Source: a bacterium (GTDB lineage Bacteria > Cyanobacteriota > Vampirovibrionia > Obscuribacterales > Obscuribacteraceae). Taken from it: a stretch of DNA of 64,000 nucleotides. This document shows, one piece after another, positions 23,398-32,050 of this stretch (position 1 is its first letter; every line of letters starts with the position of its first letter). A program made the position numbers and the translations under genes. The notes beneath the pieces were generated by a model. The model was not told the origin of the DNA and made no database searches. It saw nothing but the letters and a program-made list of their open reading frames with translations. Where the stretch lies: positions 93,233 to 157,232 of the forward strand of contig WGMS01000028.1 in assembly GCA_016124935.1 (NCBI GenBank). The letters are read 5' to 3'.

Positions 23398-24039
23398 ATG
23401 GAAATCTCGTTGAGCGAACTGAAAGTACCGGAGCTGAAGAGCCGGCCCAGATCTGTTACCAAAACCGGTTCCGGAGCAAGGGTCGACCAGGATAAATTGC
23501 ACCGGGCAGGGGCTTTGATTTTGGAGGGAATTGGTGAGAACGTCTTCCGGGAAGGGCTTCGAGAAACCCCGGCTCGCTTCGCCAGGATGTTTCAAGAACT
23601 CTGTTACGGAGTGGGAGTCGATGCCGCTTCAGAAATTACCTGTACCTTCAAGGAAGGGGGAGAAGGCCTGGTTGTGGTCAGGGATATAGGCTTCAACAGT
23701 CTCTGCGAGCACCATCTTGTTCCATTTATCGGCACCGCTCACATAGCGTATCTGCCCAGGGAAGGTGTGGTCACCGGTTTGTCGAAACTGGCGAGAGTAG
23801 TGGAACTCACCTCCCGTCGTCCTCAGGTCCAGGAGCGGATGACAGAAGAGATAGCAGACGCCATAGTGCGGGGGATAGATCCCCTTGGCGTCGCTGTTCT
23901 ATTGGACGCCGAACATTTCTGCATGTCTATGCGCGGTATCAAAAAGCCCGGTGCCAGAACCTTGACCACAGTTTTCAAAGGAGTTTTGGCGGAAGATAGA
24001 GATCAAAGAAAAGAGGCTTTGAGTCTACTCAAAGATTGA
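23398..24039 (+). CDS. folE: GTP cyclohydrolase I
   Basis: The enzyme makes dihydroneopterin triphosphate from GTP, the first step to folate and other pterins. The 213-residue sequence contains the zinc/active-site motif SLCEHHLVPFIGTAHIAYLP, the GLSKLARVVELTSRRPQVQE stretch, and LDAEHFCMSMRGIKKPGA with the second Cys ligand. About 35 residues precede the catalytic domain, as in many family members. ATG 23398 is preceded by CAGGAG at 9 nt. The gene is single, controlled by its own repeat-type promoter, and its last 11 nt overlap the convergent AAA ATPase gene. Placing folE in a putative phosphate-type regulon is unusual. Confidence 0.95.
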   Translation: MEISLSELKVPELKSRPRSVTKTGSGARVDQDKLHRAGALILEGIGENVFREGLRETPARFARMFQELCYGVGVDAASEITCTFKEGGEGLVVVRDIGFNSLCEHHLVPFIGTAHIAYLPREGVVTGLSKLARVVELTSRRPQVQERMTEEIADAIVRGIDPLGVAVLLDAEHFCMSMRGIKKPGARTLTTVFKGVLAEDRDQRKEALSLLKD

Positions 24040-25180
24040 GAGCTTCTTCATCGTCTTCCTCGTCATCCACATCGATTATTCTTCCGTCTATGCCCTGACC
24101 GACTACCATCGTTTCGCCGTTTTTCTTTTCGAGGGGCAATTCGTCATAGCCGCCATGGTCGAGGATATAATCGCTCAGCAGTCTTGAGTGGGTGGTGATC
24201 CAGATTTGTGAGGTTTCCGAAGCACGCGCTATCGCCTTTGCTAAAGGCTCCATCAAATCATCATGGATACTGGTTTCCGGCTCGTTTATAGCAAGTAGCG
24301 GTGGTGGATCCAGTGCATGCAGTGCGGTTAATAATGCGATATATTGCAGGGTGCCGTCCGATAACTCCGGCGCCTCCAAGGACCTTGCCATGCCGGGATA
24401 GTTGACGGCAAGCTTCAGTCCCTGCCGGCCGGCTTTGATGCTTAGAGTGGTTCCAGGGAAGGCTTCGTCTAAGGCGTTTTCAAAATCCCCCGACTCGTCG
24501 GCGGTGACAATAGAGGCGATCGTGGCAGCCAGATTGTTGCCGGTGGCATCCAGGGCGCCACTGAAGACTCCCGGCTGGGGCATGCGCAATGGAGATTCTT
24601 TGTCGGTGCGGAAACTTTCGTAGAAACGCCAGCGCAGGACCTCCATCTTAAATTTATGCAGTCCGGAATAACGCAAAGGGTCCCCGAGTCCACCCAGCAC
24701 CGAAGCATTGGTGGGGACTGTTATGGAATAGTCGCTTCTGACGCCATTGTTATCCACCGCTTCTATGCTGCTTCTTCGTCGGGTCAATAGTTTTTTGAAG
24801 GTTCCTTGTCTGGTCTGGAATTCGAGAGATTCGCTTTTGATATCCAGATCGTCGCAAAAAAATGATTCGTCGTATCTCGCCCCCACAGGAATGCGGCCGA
24901 AGCTTATTCCATAGCGATAGTTTTCGGTGGTGACCGCCAGTTTTATGCGATTGTTTTTTTTATCTCCCCGGGGACCGGAGAATAGCGCCGAGGCGATACC
25001 GTTTTCGGTGGCTATGGCATCAGCCAGTCTTCCCCTTGCCGCTTCCTGCAAGAGTTTGAGAGCCCTGTATAAATTACTTTTGCCCGAGCCGTTCGGTCCG
25101 ACTATCACCGTTATCGGGCGCATCTTCATATAGATGTGTTTTACAGAGCGGAAGTTTGTCACCTCGAATTCAGTCAGCAT
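24029..25180 (-). CDS. SMC/RecF-like AAA ATPase, tandem paralogue 1 of 3
   Basis: This 383-residue ATPase is of the AAA_21/COG4637 type. The N-terminus is LTEFEVTNFRSVKHIYMKM, the Walker A is VGPNGSGKSNL, and the ABC-like signature is ELSDGTLQYIALLTAL. Walker B is PPLLAINEPETSIHDDLMEP, with a switch His in WITTHSRLLSDY. The middle segment VLRWRFYESFRTDKESP is shared with the two following paralogues. There is no TOPRIM, nuclease or other effector domain. Such proteins resemble OLD/RecF-type ATPases used in repair or phage defence, but the role is unknown. It overlaps paralogue 2 by 11 nt and folE (convergent) by 11 nt, and ends in an acidic tail (DVDDEEDDEEALNL). Confidence 0.88.
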   Translation of the reverse strand: MLTEFEVTNFRSVKHIYMKMRPITVIVGPNGSGKSNLYRALKLLQEAARGRLADAIATENGIASALFSGPRGDKKNNRIKLAVTTENYRYGISFGRIPVGARYDESFFCDDLDIKSESLEFQTRQGTFKKLLTRRRSSIEAVDNNGVRSDYSITVPTNASVLGGLGDPLRYSGLHKFKMEVLRWRFYESFRTDKESPLRMPQPGVFSGALDATGNNLAATIASIVTADESGDFENALDEAFPGTTLSIKAGRQGLKLAVNYPGMARSLEAPELSDGTLQYIALLTALHALDPPPLLAINEPETSIHDDLMEPLAKAIARASETSQIWITTHSRLLSDYILDHGGYDELPLEKKNGETMVVGQGIDGRIIDVDDEEDDEEALNL

Positions 25181-26309
25181 CGTCTACCTCTGCTTCGAAG
25201 CGATAGCCGCCCAGACCAAGAGTCGGTGCGATGGTGGCACCGTTCTCTCTATCCAGCTCTATTTCGCTATAGCCGCCGAAGTCCATGACATAGTCCGAGA
25301 GCAATTTTGAATGGGTGGTGACCCATATTTGAGAATCGGCGGCGGCGTTGACAATAAGGTCGGCCAGCGGTTCCATTAGATCTTCGTGGATGCTCATCTC
25401 GGGCTCGTTCAGAACCATGAAGCCGGGTCTTTTCAGAGAATGAAAAGCGGCCAGCAAAAGCAGGTATTGCAACGTGCCTTCCGATAGTTCAGCCAGATCG
25501 AGTGGTCTTTTTATACCTGGATATTTCACTTTGAGAGTAAGACCGAGGCGCTCTTGCTCGACATAGATATAGGTCCTGGGAAAGGCTCTTTCAAAGGCTG
25601 CCAGAAATTGCTCTTTGTCACCCAGTTCGAATATGGTGGCGACGGTGGCGGCTAGATTGCCTCCATCTTGATTGAGCATTCTGGTCGCCACCGGAAAGTT
25701 CGCTTGTCTGGCAGGAGCCTCTTTATCCGTGCGGAAGCGATGATAGAAACGCCAGCCGGCAAGTTCTTCTCTTATTTCAGTGAGGGCAGGATAGCTTTCC
25801 GGGTCGATTATTTCGGCAAGGACAGATCTGTTATGCCTCAACAAAGTGGTGTATTCGGAACGGCCTCCTCTGGCAAGCAGACCTTCTGCGGTTTGTCTTC
25901 TACGCTGAAATATCTTCTGGGGCGCTTTGCCGCTAAAAGAATGACGGGAGAAGATTTCGCTTTTGATCTCGATGTCTTTAGAGAATAATCCGGGCGAGCG
26001 GGATAATTCTGGTGGAATCCCTCCAATAGTCAGCTCATAATTGAGATTCTCAGTACGAATGGCCAGTTTGACCACGGAAGAATCGAATTGTTTTGACGTC
26101 GGCCCGCTGAATCTAATCGAGCCAATTCCGCCTTCTTCGGCTACTTTATGAGCGAGGTCTCCTTCGGCGGTGGCGGCGAGCAGCATGAGCGCTCGATAAA
26201 GATTGCTTTTGCCGCAGCCATTCGCTCCGACCAGGACCGTGACCCTGTCTAGTTTGAGCCAGAGGTCTTTTATGGAGCGGTAGTTATTTACGGCAAAATA
26301 ATTGAGCAT
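25170..26309 (-). CDS. SMC/RecF-like AAA ATPase, tandem paralogue 2 of 3
   Basis: The 379-residue protein is clearly homologous to its two neighbours: LNYFAVNNYRSIKDLWLKLD, Walker A VGANGCGKSNLYRALML, LAGWRFYHRFRTDKEAP, signature DLAELSEGTLQYLLLLAAF, Walker B MVLNEPEMSIHEDLMEP, and VTTHSKLLSDYVMDFGGY. All ATPase motifs are intact. The sequence between motifs has diverged considerably, so the duplication is old. Start ATG 26309 lies 18 nt after the stop of paralogue 3; the 3' end overlaps paralogue 1. No nuclease or membrane domain accompanies it. Three retained copies suggest a hetero-complex or different specificities, which is inference. Confidence 0.88.
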   Translation of the reverse strand: MLNYFAVNNYRSIKDLWLKLDRVTVLVGANGCGKSNLYRALMLLAATAEGDLAHKVAEEGGIGSIRFSGPTSKQFDSSVVKLAIRTENLNYELTIGGIPPELSRSPGLFSKDIEIKSEIFSRHSFSGKAPQKIFQRRRQTAEGLLARGGRSEYTTLLRHNRSVLAEIIDPESYPALTEIREELAGWRFYHRFRTDKEAPARQANFPVATRMLNQDGGNLAATVATIFELGDKEQFLAAFERAFPRTYIYVEQERLGLTLKVKYPGIKRPLDLAELSEGTLQYLLLLAAFHSLKRPGFMVLNEPEMSIHEDLMEPLADLIVNAAADSQIWVTTHSKLLSDYVMDFGGYSEIELDRENGATIAPTLGLGGYRFEAEVDDAD

Positions 26310-26327
26310 AGATCAGATCTCTAAATT

Positions 26328-27533
26328 TCAATCTTCATCATCTTCATCGTCACAGAAGTCTTCCATAAGGTCTCCTTCTTCGACTTCGTTCTCATCGCCC
26401 TCGTAATCTTTTTGATCCTCTAATCTAACTGCGGGGACGATGGTGTCACCATCTTCTTTGGCCAGTTCGAAAAGTCTGCAATTAGATTCTTTTTTCAAGA
26501 CCGAGGCAAGCTCTTGAGAGTGGGTGGTGAGGAAGACCTGACTCTTTCTAGATGCTTCTTTTATCAACTCAGCAAGAGACGGAATGAGATCTTGATGAAT
26601 ACTGGTCTCCGGTTCGTTCAGTACCATAAACGGTGCCGGTCGAGGAGAGAGCAGGGCGGTCACCAGAAGAAGGTATTGCAGAGTACCGTCCGAGAGTTCT
26701 CGGGCACTTAACTTACGATACAGTCCGGGGCTGACCATGGCGATATCGAGAACACCATCCTCTTCGTCCAGGTCAATCTCGGCGCCTGGAAAGGCCAGAT
26801 CTATCAAACTATCGAAGCGTTCTCTGTCTCCGACAGCCCAGATGGTGGCGATGGCAGAGGTGAGGTCATGACCGTTATCGCTCAAGACTGTGGTCATGGT
26901 CGCTTTTTGCGGCTTGCGAATCGGCGAATCCAGATCGGTTCTGAAATCATCATAGAAACGCCAGCTCAAGAAGTCCTGGCGCAGTTTAAAAAGCTCTGGA
27001 AACTTCTGAGGCTCTCTGAGAGCCGAGAGCACCGATTCGCCGCTTTCAAGAGGCAGGGCATAGGGAATACTTCGACCTTCCATGTTTCTGGCGATTACGG
27101 CAGCGCGTTTTCTCTTCAGAAGGGGAATCGCCTTGCCCCGGTCCATAAATTCGACCTGTTCGAATTTGATATCCGGGTCCTGTTTGAAATATTCAAGACC
27201 TCGTCCATGCCTACCATCGCTGCTTCGTTCACTGACGGGCATTACCCCGAATCGCATAGAGTAGGACATGGCTCCTGTACGCAGACCGATTTTGATTTTG
27301 CCGGTCTCGTCTTCGGTTCTTTCTCCTGCCCAGAAGATGGAGTCCATGCCGCCTTCGGCCACGATAGAGCGGGCGAACTCTCCTGCGGCGGCTGCTTTTA
27401 AAAGCCTGAGGGCGTTATAGATATTGCTTTTGCCAGAACCGTTCGGTCCGACACAGACTGTGATAGGACCAGGATGGATGGTGAAATTTCTCAGCGAGCG
27501 GTAGCCGCTTATGTTTATCTCTTTGATTCTCAT
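26328..27533 (-). CDS. SMC/RecF-like AAA ATPase, tandem paralogue 3 of 3
   Basis: The first gene of the three-gene operon encodes 401 residues: IKEINISGYRSLRNFTI, Walker A VGPNGSGKSNIYNALRLL, FLSWRFYDDFRTDLDSPIRK, signature SARELSDGTLQYLLLVTALL, Walker B FMVLNEPETSIHQDLIPSL, and FLTTHSQELASVLKKES. The C-terminus is strikingly acidic (GDENEVEEGDLMEDFCDDED). Start ATG 27533. The 57 bp to the end of the CoA-disulfide reductase gene hold no obvious promoter, so transcription may continue from that gene, which reads the same way. The function is unknown; see the note on the tandem array. Confidence 0.88.
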   Translation of the reverse strand: MRIKEINISGYRSLRNFTIHPGPITVCVGPNGSGKSNIYNALRLLKAAAAGEFARSIVAEGGMDSIFWAGERTEDETGKIKIGLRTGAMSYSMRFGVMPVSERSSDGRHGRGLEYFKQDPDIKFEQVEFMDRGKAIPLLKRKRAAVIARNMEGRSIPYALPLESGESVLSALREPQKFPELFKLRQDFLSWRFYDDFRTDLDSPIRKPQKATMTTVLSDNGHDLTSAIATIWAVGDRERFDSLIDLAFPGAEIDLDEEDGVLDIAMVSPGLYRKLSARELSDGTLQYLLLVTALLSPRPAPFMVLNEPETSIHQDLIPSLAELIKEASRKSQVFLTTHSQELASVLKKESNCRLFELAKEDGDTIVPAVRLEDQKDYEGDENEVEEGDLMEDFCDDEDDED

Positions 27534-27590
27534 GGCAAGCCGAAGATACAGAACCTTCTATCTTCGGCTTATTTTAACCGCTTTGGAAGC

Positions 27591-29270
27591 TCAGGCTTTG
27601 AGAGCCGGTTCCTTTACATCTCCCTGGGTGATAATGCCGCCGCTCAGGTTATAGGCGTCCAAGCCTTTTATGCGAAGCATTCTCGTGGCGTAATAGCCAC
27701 GCTGGCCGACCCGGCAATAGACCAGAATCGGTCTGTCTTCAGGCAATTCGTCCAGTCTGTCTCTGAGATCATGCAGAGGAATATTGACCGCGTTGTCAAT
27801 ATGGCCGCTTTCAAATTCGGAGGGATTCCTGACATCGAGGAAGTAGCTCTTACTAGAATCCGTCAGTTGGAAGTTGTTCCAGTGGGCAAGCGGTGCATAG
27901 CCCCGCAGTTGATTGGCTGCGATCATGCCGGCTATATTGACCGGATCTTTGGCGGCTCCATACTGCGGCGCATAGCAGAGCTCGGCTTCTTCGAGATCAA
28001 ATACGGTGCCACCCAGTTGTAATGCCATGGATATAACATCCATGCGTTTGTCTATGCCTTCTTCACCGATAGCCTGGGCTCCAAGCAGCTTACCGTCTTC
28101 TTTTGCATAGAGCACTTTCAGATGCACCGGTTTGGCGTTGGGATAGTAGCCCACGTGGTGTCCGGGATGGAGATAGACTTTCTCGTATTTGATATTTGCT
28201 TTTTTCAGACTCTTCTCATTTACTCCGGTGGCTGCCGCCGTCAGGCCTAAGATGCCGCAGACCGCTGTTGCCTGGGTGCCCCGGTATCTTCTTTTCTGCC
28301 CGAAAATGTTGTCGGCGGCGATTCTGCCCTGCCTGTTGGCCGGTCCTGCTAGTGCCACCACCTGTTTTTCTCCGGTGACGAAATTGGCGTTTTCTGTGAC
28401 ATCACCCACCGCCCATATATGAGGATCACTGGTGTTCATATATGGTGTTACAACGATACCGCCGGTGGCGCCCACTTCCAGCCCGGCTTCTTTTGCCAGG
28501 GCGCTGTTCGGACGTACACCCACGCCAAGGATAATAAGATCCGCTTCCAGGGCTTTGCCCGAATCAGTGTGGACAATTAGTTTTTTATCCTCTTCGCCGC
28601 TGGAGAATCCTGTTACCCCTTCGCCTAGATAAAGCTCCACACCATGGCTCTTCAAGCGCTTTTCTATCTCGGAGGTCATCTCCGGATCAAGAGGGGTGAG
28701 GATCTGATCGCCTTTATCTATGATACTTACATCGATGTCTTTGTTTATCAAATTCTCGGTTATTTCAAGACCGATAAAACCGCCGCCTATCACCACAGCT
28801 TGCTTCACCGAATATTCACTGAGCCAGCTTCGGATCATGCGGCTCTCCGGAATCGTTCTGACTGTAAATATGCCTGGCAGATCGATGCCCGGCACCGGCG
28901 GACGTATGGCACTGGCGCCGGTGGCAAGCACCAGATCATCATAGCGCTCTTCATACTCTTTTCCGCTGTCGCGCTCTCTTACTTTTATCGTCTGAGTCTG
29001 CCTGTCTATGGACAGCACTTCGTTCCGCAGTCTGACCTCTATATTGAAACGCTGGCGGAATAATTCTGGTGTTGCTACGAGAAGGTTTTTCTCGTTTTCA
29101 ATCACGTCACCTACAAAATAGGGCAGTCCACAGTTGGCGAAAGAGACGAAAGAGCCTCGCTCGAAGACAATAATCTCCACATCTTCGTTCATGCGTCTTG
29201 CCCGGGCCGCACAGGAGGCGCCACCAGCCACTCCGCCAACTATCAACAATCGCTCTTTCTTATTTTCCAT
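27591..29270 (-). CDS. cdr: CoA-disulfide reductase with C-terminal rhodanese domain
   Basis: This pyridine-nucleotide-disulfide oxidoreductase has 559 residues. FAD binding is LLIVGGVAGGASCAARARR. The single redox Cys in SFANCGLPYFVGD is the family hallmark. NAD(P) binding is AVVIGGGFIGLEITENL, and the AVGDVTEN motif is present. The dimerisation domain contains YYPNAKPVHLKVLYAKEDGK. A rhodanese domain follows (SYFLDVRNPSEFESGHIDNA) with active-site Cys in LVYCRVGQRGY. Such fusions reduce CoA disulfide or persulfide and handle sulfane sulfur. I start it at ATG 29270, with AGGGGA 7 nt upstream; the frame is open to 29318. Next door are stress and anion-transport genes on the other strand. Confidence 0.92.
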   Translation of the reverse strand: MENKKERLLIVGGVAGGASCAARARRMNEDVEIIVFERGSFVSFANCGLPYFVGDVIENEKNLLVATPELFRQRFNIEVRLRNEVLSIDRQTQTIKVRERDSGKEYEERYDDLVLATGASAIRPPVPGIDLPGIFTVRTIPESRMIRSWLSEYSVKQAVVIGGGFIGLEITENLINKDIDVSIIDKGDQILTPLDPEMTSEIEKRLKSHGVELYLGEGVTGFSSGEEDKKLIVHTDSGKALEADLIILGVGVRPNSALAKEAGLEVGATGGIVVTPYMNTSDPHIWAVGDVTENANFVTGEKQVVALAGPANRQGRIAADNIFGQKRRYRGTQATAVCGILGLTAAATGVNEKSLKKANIKYEKVYLHPGHHVGYYPNAKPVHLKVLYAKEDGKLLGAQAIGEEGIDKRMDVISMALQLGGTVFDLEEAELCYAPQYGAAKDPVNIAGMIAANQLRGYAPLAHWNNFQLTDSSKSYFLDVRNPSEFESGHIDNAVNIPLHDLRDRLDELPEDRPILVYCRVGQRGYYATRMLRIKGLDAYNLSGGIITQGDVKEPALKA

Positions 29271-29309
29271 GGCCGAATCCCCTATCTTTTTTGAACTTCT
29301 TGTTGGAAT

Positions 29310-29333
29310 ATTATACAACTATATCGTTAAACG
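29310..29333 (-). promoter_or_regulatory. Candidate promoter of the CoA-disulfide reductase gene
   Basis: On the minus strand a perfect TATAAT (29310-29315) lies about 40 nt before the ATG at 29270. The best -35 (TTCAAC, spacing 18) is weak. No repeat operator precedes it. Confidence 0.4.
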
Positions 29334-29421
29334 GTTGAATAGTGGTCTCAGTCGTAGCAAATTTTAAGAATTCCGGACGGGATGAAACCGCCCGAATCTC
29401 TGAAAACTACGCCCCAGGCTT

Positions 29422-29454
29422 TATCACAAGTTGATCACATTTATGATCTAGGCT
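29422..29454 (+). promoter_or_regulatory. 11-bp direct-repeat operator and -10 box upstream of the Usp-like gene
   Basis: TATCACA (29422-29428) and GATCACA (29433-29439) are 11 bp apart. Nine nt later lies a weak -10, TAGGCT (29449-29454). The predicted start of transcription falls at or next to the ATG (29461), so the mRNA may be leaderless. Confidence 0.6.
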
Positions 29455-29460
29455 TAAGAT

Positions 29461-29877
29461 ATGAGCAGCCCTTTAGTAAAACAGATCGTTGCCTGCATCA
29501 CCGATGAGCGTTCTGCCTGGAAAGTTCTCCAGGAAGCGACTATGCTTGCCGGAGAGCAGTGTGTCGGCTTGCGCCTGATTATCTGCCAGGGCATTCTCGG
29601 CAAAGAGAGTGGACCCGAGGCTGCCAGATCTTTCATAGATAAAATCCGTCATGCAGCAGAGCACAGCTGTAGAGAGTTCGGGGTCAATGTGATAATAGAA
29701 ACTCTCGATTGCGGTGCTCGGGAAGCTGCCCGAGTGAAGAAGATCATCGAAGAGTCCGGCATAGAGCTTCTGGTATTGACCGACTCCCTGCCGAACAACC
29801 GTTTCGCTCGACTGCTTACAAGAAAAGCCGAAGAGATAGCCCGGGGTTGCAACTGTTCGGTGCTCCTGGTTCGTTAA
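29461..29877 (+). CDS. Universal stress protein-like domain protein
   Basis: A 138-residue protein with Usp/HUP-fold features: QIVACITDERSAWKVLQEAT at the start, then LRLIICQGI, FGVNVIIETLDCGA, and KKIIEESGIELLVLTD. The last part, LTRKAEEIARGCNCSVLLVR, corresponds to the usual G-S-x-A-x-x-V-hhh-x-CPVLVV end, but the ATP-binding glycines are poorly kept, so it may not bind ATP. No ribosome site is visible upstream of the ATG, which fits a leaderless transcript. It sits between the repeat operator and another repeat operator feeding the SulP gene. Confidence 0.7.
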   Translation: MSSPLVKQIVACITDERSAWKVLQEATMLAGEQCVGLRLIICQGILGKESGPEAARSFIDKIRHAAEHSCREFGVNVIIETLDCGAREAARVKKIIEESGIELLVLTDSLPNNRFARLLTRKAEEIARGCNCSVLLVR

Positions 29878-29961
29878 AGCAATCTTCCTTTTTTGTTGTA
29901 GTTCCTGCTTTGTTGTGAAACTGTGATCGTTTCAGGAAATAATTTTGGCTTGTGATTAAAC

Positions 29962-29994
29962 GATCACATCATCATCACATGACATTGCTAAGTT
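29962..29994 (+). promoter_or_regulatory. 11-bp direct-repeat operator and -10 box upstream of the SulP gene
   Basis: GATCACA (29962-29968) and CATCACA (29973-29979) are 11 bp apart. Nine nt later is TAAGTT (29989-29994). A TGTGAT just upstream forms a partial inverted copy. The expected transcript starts near 30001, about 140 nt before the likely start codon at 30141. Confidence 0.65.
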
Positions 29995-30140
29995 AGTAAT
30001 GTGGATGTTCCCTTATTCACAGTATGAGATAAGCGCGAAAACCAGAAGTTTTACAGTCCCGGACAGAGTTGTGCCCGATAGATTTTCTATCGGTGCAACT
30101 TGAATTGGCGAGTTTTAGCAAAGAAATGGAGATCAGGTCG

Positions 30141-31829
30141 ATGGAGTCAGAGCACGAGATCAAAAACGAGAATCGGCACGAAGAAGCTCCTGAGAATGGC
30201 TTGAAAGGCTTGAAGCACTGGCGTCAGGATATGTTCGCCGGATTCATCATCGCTCTGGTATCGGTTCCGCTCTCTCTGGGTATCGCCCTCGCCTCCGGGG
30301 CGCCTCCGATATGTGGTATCACTTCTGAAATCATCGCCGGACTCATCTTTCCTCTACTAGGTGGTGCTTATGTGACGGTCAGTGGACCGGCTGCCGGACT
30401 GGCACCGGTCCTTTTCTCTTCTATCACCGCTCTTGGTCACGGCAATATGGAGGTCGGCTACCGTCTGGTACTGGGTGTAATTATGTTCGCCGGTCTTACC
30501 CAGCTTGTGCTCACCTACTTCAAAGCGGCGAAGTTCAGCTATCTTTTTCCTAAATCGGCCATTCATGGAATGCTCGCTGCCATAGGTCTATTGATAATCG
30601 CCAAGCAGATTCCAAATTTTATCGGGCACAAGTATCATGCTCACGAATTTTTCAGCATCATCTTCGAGACACCTTCTCATATACTGCACCTAAATCCATA
30701 TGTTCTGGCAACATCATCCATATGTCTTGCCTTGCTTTTCATACTTCCCAAAGTCAGAATTCCTCTGGTTAGACACGTACCTCCGCATCTCATCGTCGTT
30801 CTGGTCGGTATTGTTCTGGGCCAACTCTTCCATCTCTCGCCCTCTTGTCTGGTAGAGATTCCGGCCAATCCATTGGATCACGGTCTGGTCTTTCCTGATT
30901 TCAGCGGTCTGTTCAGAGATATGACCCTGGTACCCACTATTGTTCTCAGTGTGCTCGCCCTCACCTTTGTCGATGGCTGCGAGTCGCTTGCCACCATCCA
31001 TGCAGTCGATCAAATCGATCCTTATAAACGCAAATCAGACCCCCATCGCACTTTGTTTGCCATGGGCGTATCCAATATATGTTCCAGTCTAATCGGCGGT
31101 CTTACCATTATCCCGGGCATTATCAAAAGCACCACCTGTATTGTCGCCGGTGGAAGAACCGCCTGGGCTAATTTCTATAATGCTGTCTTTCTAATCACGT
31201 TTCTACTCTTGTTCAATAACCTCATCTCACTGATACCTATTGCGGCACTCTCGGCGGTGCTGGTTCATATCGGCTATAAGCTGGCAGGACCTCATAAGTG
31301 GCAGCAGATAGCAGCATTCGGCATGGAACAGATGGCAGTTTTTGCCACCACTGTGCTGGTTACAGTCTGCTCCGACCTGCTTCTCGGTATCGCCAGCGGT
31401 ATCCTGGTCAAAGTCGGTATTCTGCTTTTCTATGCCCTCAAGTGCGATTGTAGAAGGAGCCATGATCCTGGCCAGTTATTCAGGAATTCGCTTGATTGCC
31501 TGGTCGCTCTCTTCAAGAGTCCGGTTGCTGCGGTGAGCGATGACGGAGAAGCCGGTGAGGTTATTTTCGACGGACCGATAACCTGTTTCAACAACCTCAA
31601 TGTTCGTGCCACTATAGACCCGCTTCTCAAGAGCTGTAAGACCCTCAAACTGGTGCTCAGTCCCGAGGTAGGTATCGTCGATCACAGCAGCACCTCTTAT
31701 TTGATGCTGCTGGAGAAAGACTCCGGGGTCAATGGCCTGGCGAAAGTCAGTGTAGAGGGTCTAGAGCAGCTTTGCTGCCGCACCAGTGATTCTCAATCGC
31801 TGCACTATCGGGTCAGCACAGCAATCTAG
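30141..31829 (+). CDS. SulP (SLC26) family anion transporter with STAS domain
   Basis: After about 25 polar residues the protein has the SulP signature: FIIALVSVPLSLGIALASGA, then GGAYVTVSGPAAGLAPVLFS. About ten to twelve further membrane segments follow, including ALTFVDGCESLATIHAVDQI and GVSNICSSLIGGLTIIPGII. The C-terminal STAS-like domain (FDGPITCFNNLNVRATIDPL to about the end) is short but recognisable. Family members carry sulfate, bicarbonate or other anions; the substrate is not visible. The frame is open from a TTG at 30069, but ATG 30141 (with GGAG about 9 nt upstream) or ATG 30126 fits better. It is flanked by two repeat operators. Confidence 0.88.
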   Translation: MESEHEIKNENRHEEAPENGLKGLKHWRQDMFAGFIIALVSVPLSLGIALASGAPPICGITSEIIAGLIFPLLGGAYVTVSGPAAGLAPVLFSSITALGHGNMEVGYRLVLGVIMFAGLTQLVLTYFKAAKFSYLFPKSAIHGMLAAIGLLIIAKQIPNFIGHKYHAHEFFSIIFETPSHILHLNPYVLATSSICLALLFILPKVRIPLVRHVPPHLIVVLVGIVLGQLFHLSPSCLVEIPANPLDHGLVFPDFSGLFRDMTLVPTIVLSVLALTFVDGCESLATIHAVDQIDPYKRKSDPHRTLFAMGVSNICSSLIGGLTIIPGIIKSTTCIVAGGRTAWANFYNAVFLITFLLLFNNLISLIPIAALSAVLVHIGYKLAGPHKWQQIAAFGMEQMAVFATTVLVTVCSDLLLGIASGILVKVGILLFYALKCDCRRSHDPGQLFRNSLDCLVALFKSPVAAVSDDGEAGEVIFDGPITCFNNLNVRATIDPLLKSCKTLKLVLSPEVGIVDHSSTSYLMLLEKDSGVNGLAKVSVEGLEQLCCRTSDSQSLHYRVSTAI

Positions 31830-31861
31830 CTAATCCGCTGAAATACAGTGACAGTCGGGGT

Positions 31862-31905
31862 GATCACAACCCGATCACAATTCGATCACATGTATCTGTT
31901 AATCT
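31862..31905 (+). promoter_or_regulatory. Three-copy 11-bp direct-repeat operator and -10 box
   Basis: Three exact GATCACA copies start at 31862, 31873 and 31884, each 11 bp apart. TAATCT (31900-31905) begins 9 nt after the last. This is the clearest example of the operator. Transcription should start near 31912, leaving about 140 nt of leader before the transporter ATG at 32051. Confidence 0.75.
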
Positions 31906-32050
31906 TTCTTTAGCGGCGGATTGAAGTTAAACGCAGATCTTGAAATCATTCAGTCATCACTCCGAGGCCTGGCAGGACCAATTAGCACTCGGTGGAATGC
32001 CGTTGTCAAGTCAGTGTTTCGCTCCGGGGAAGTTTCGGTTATAGATAAAT

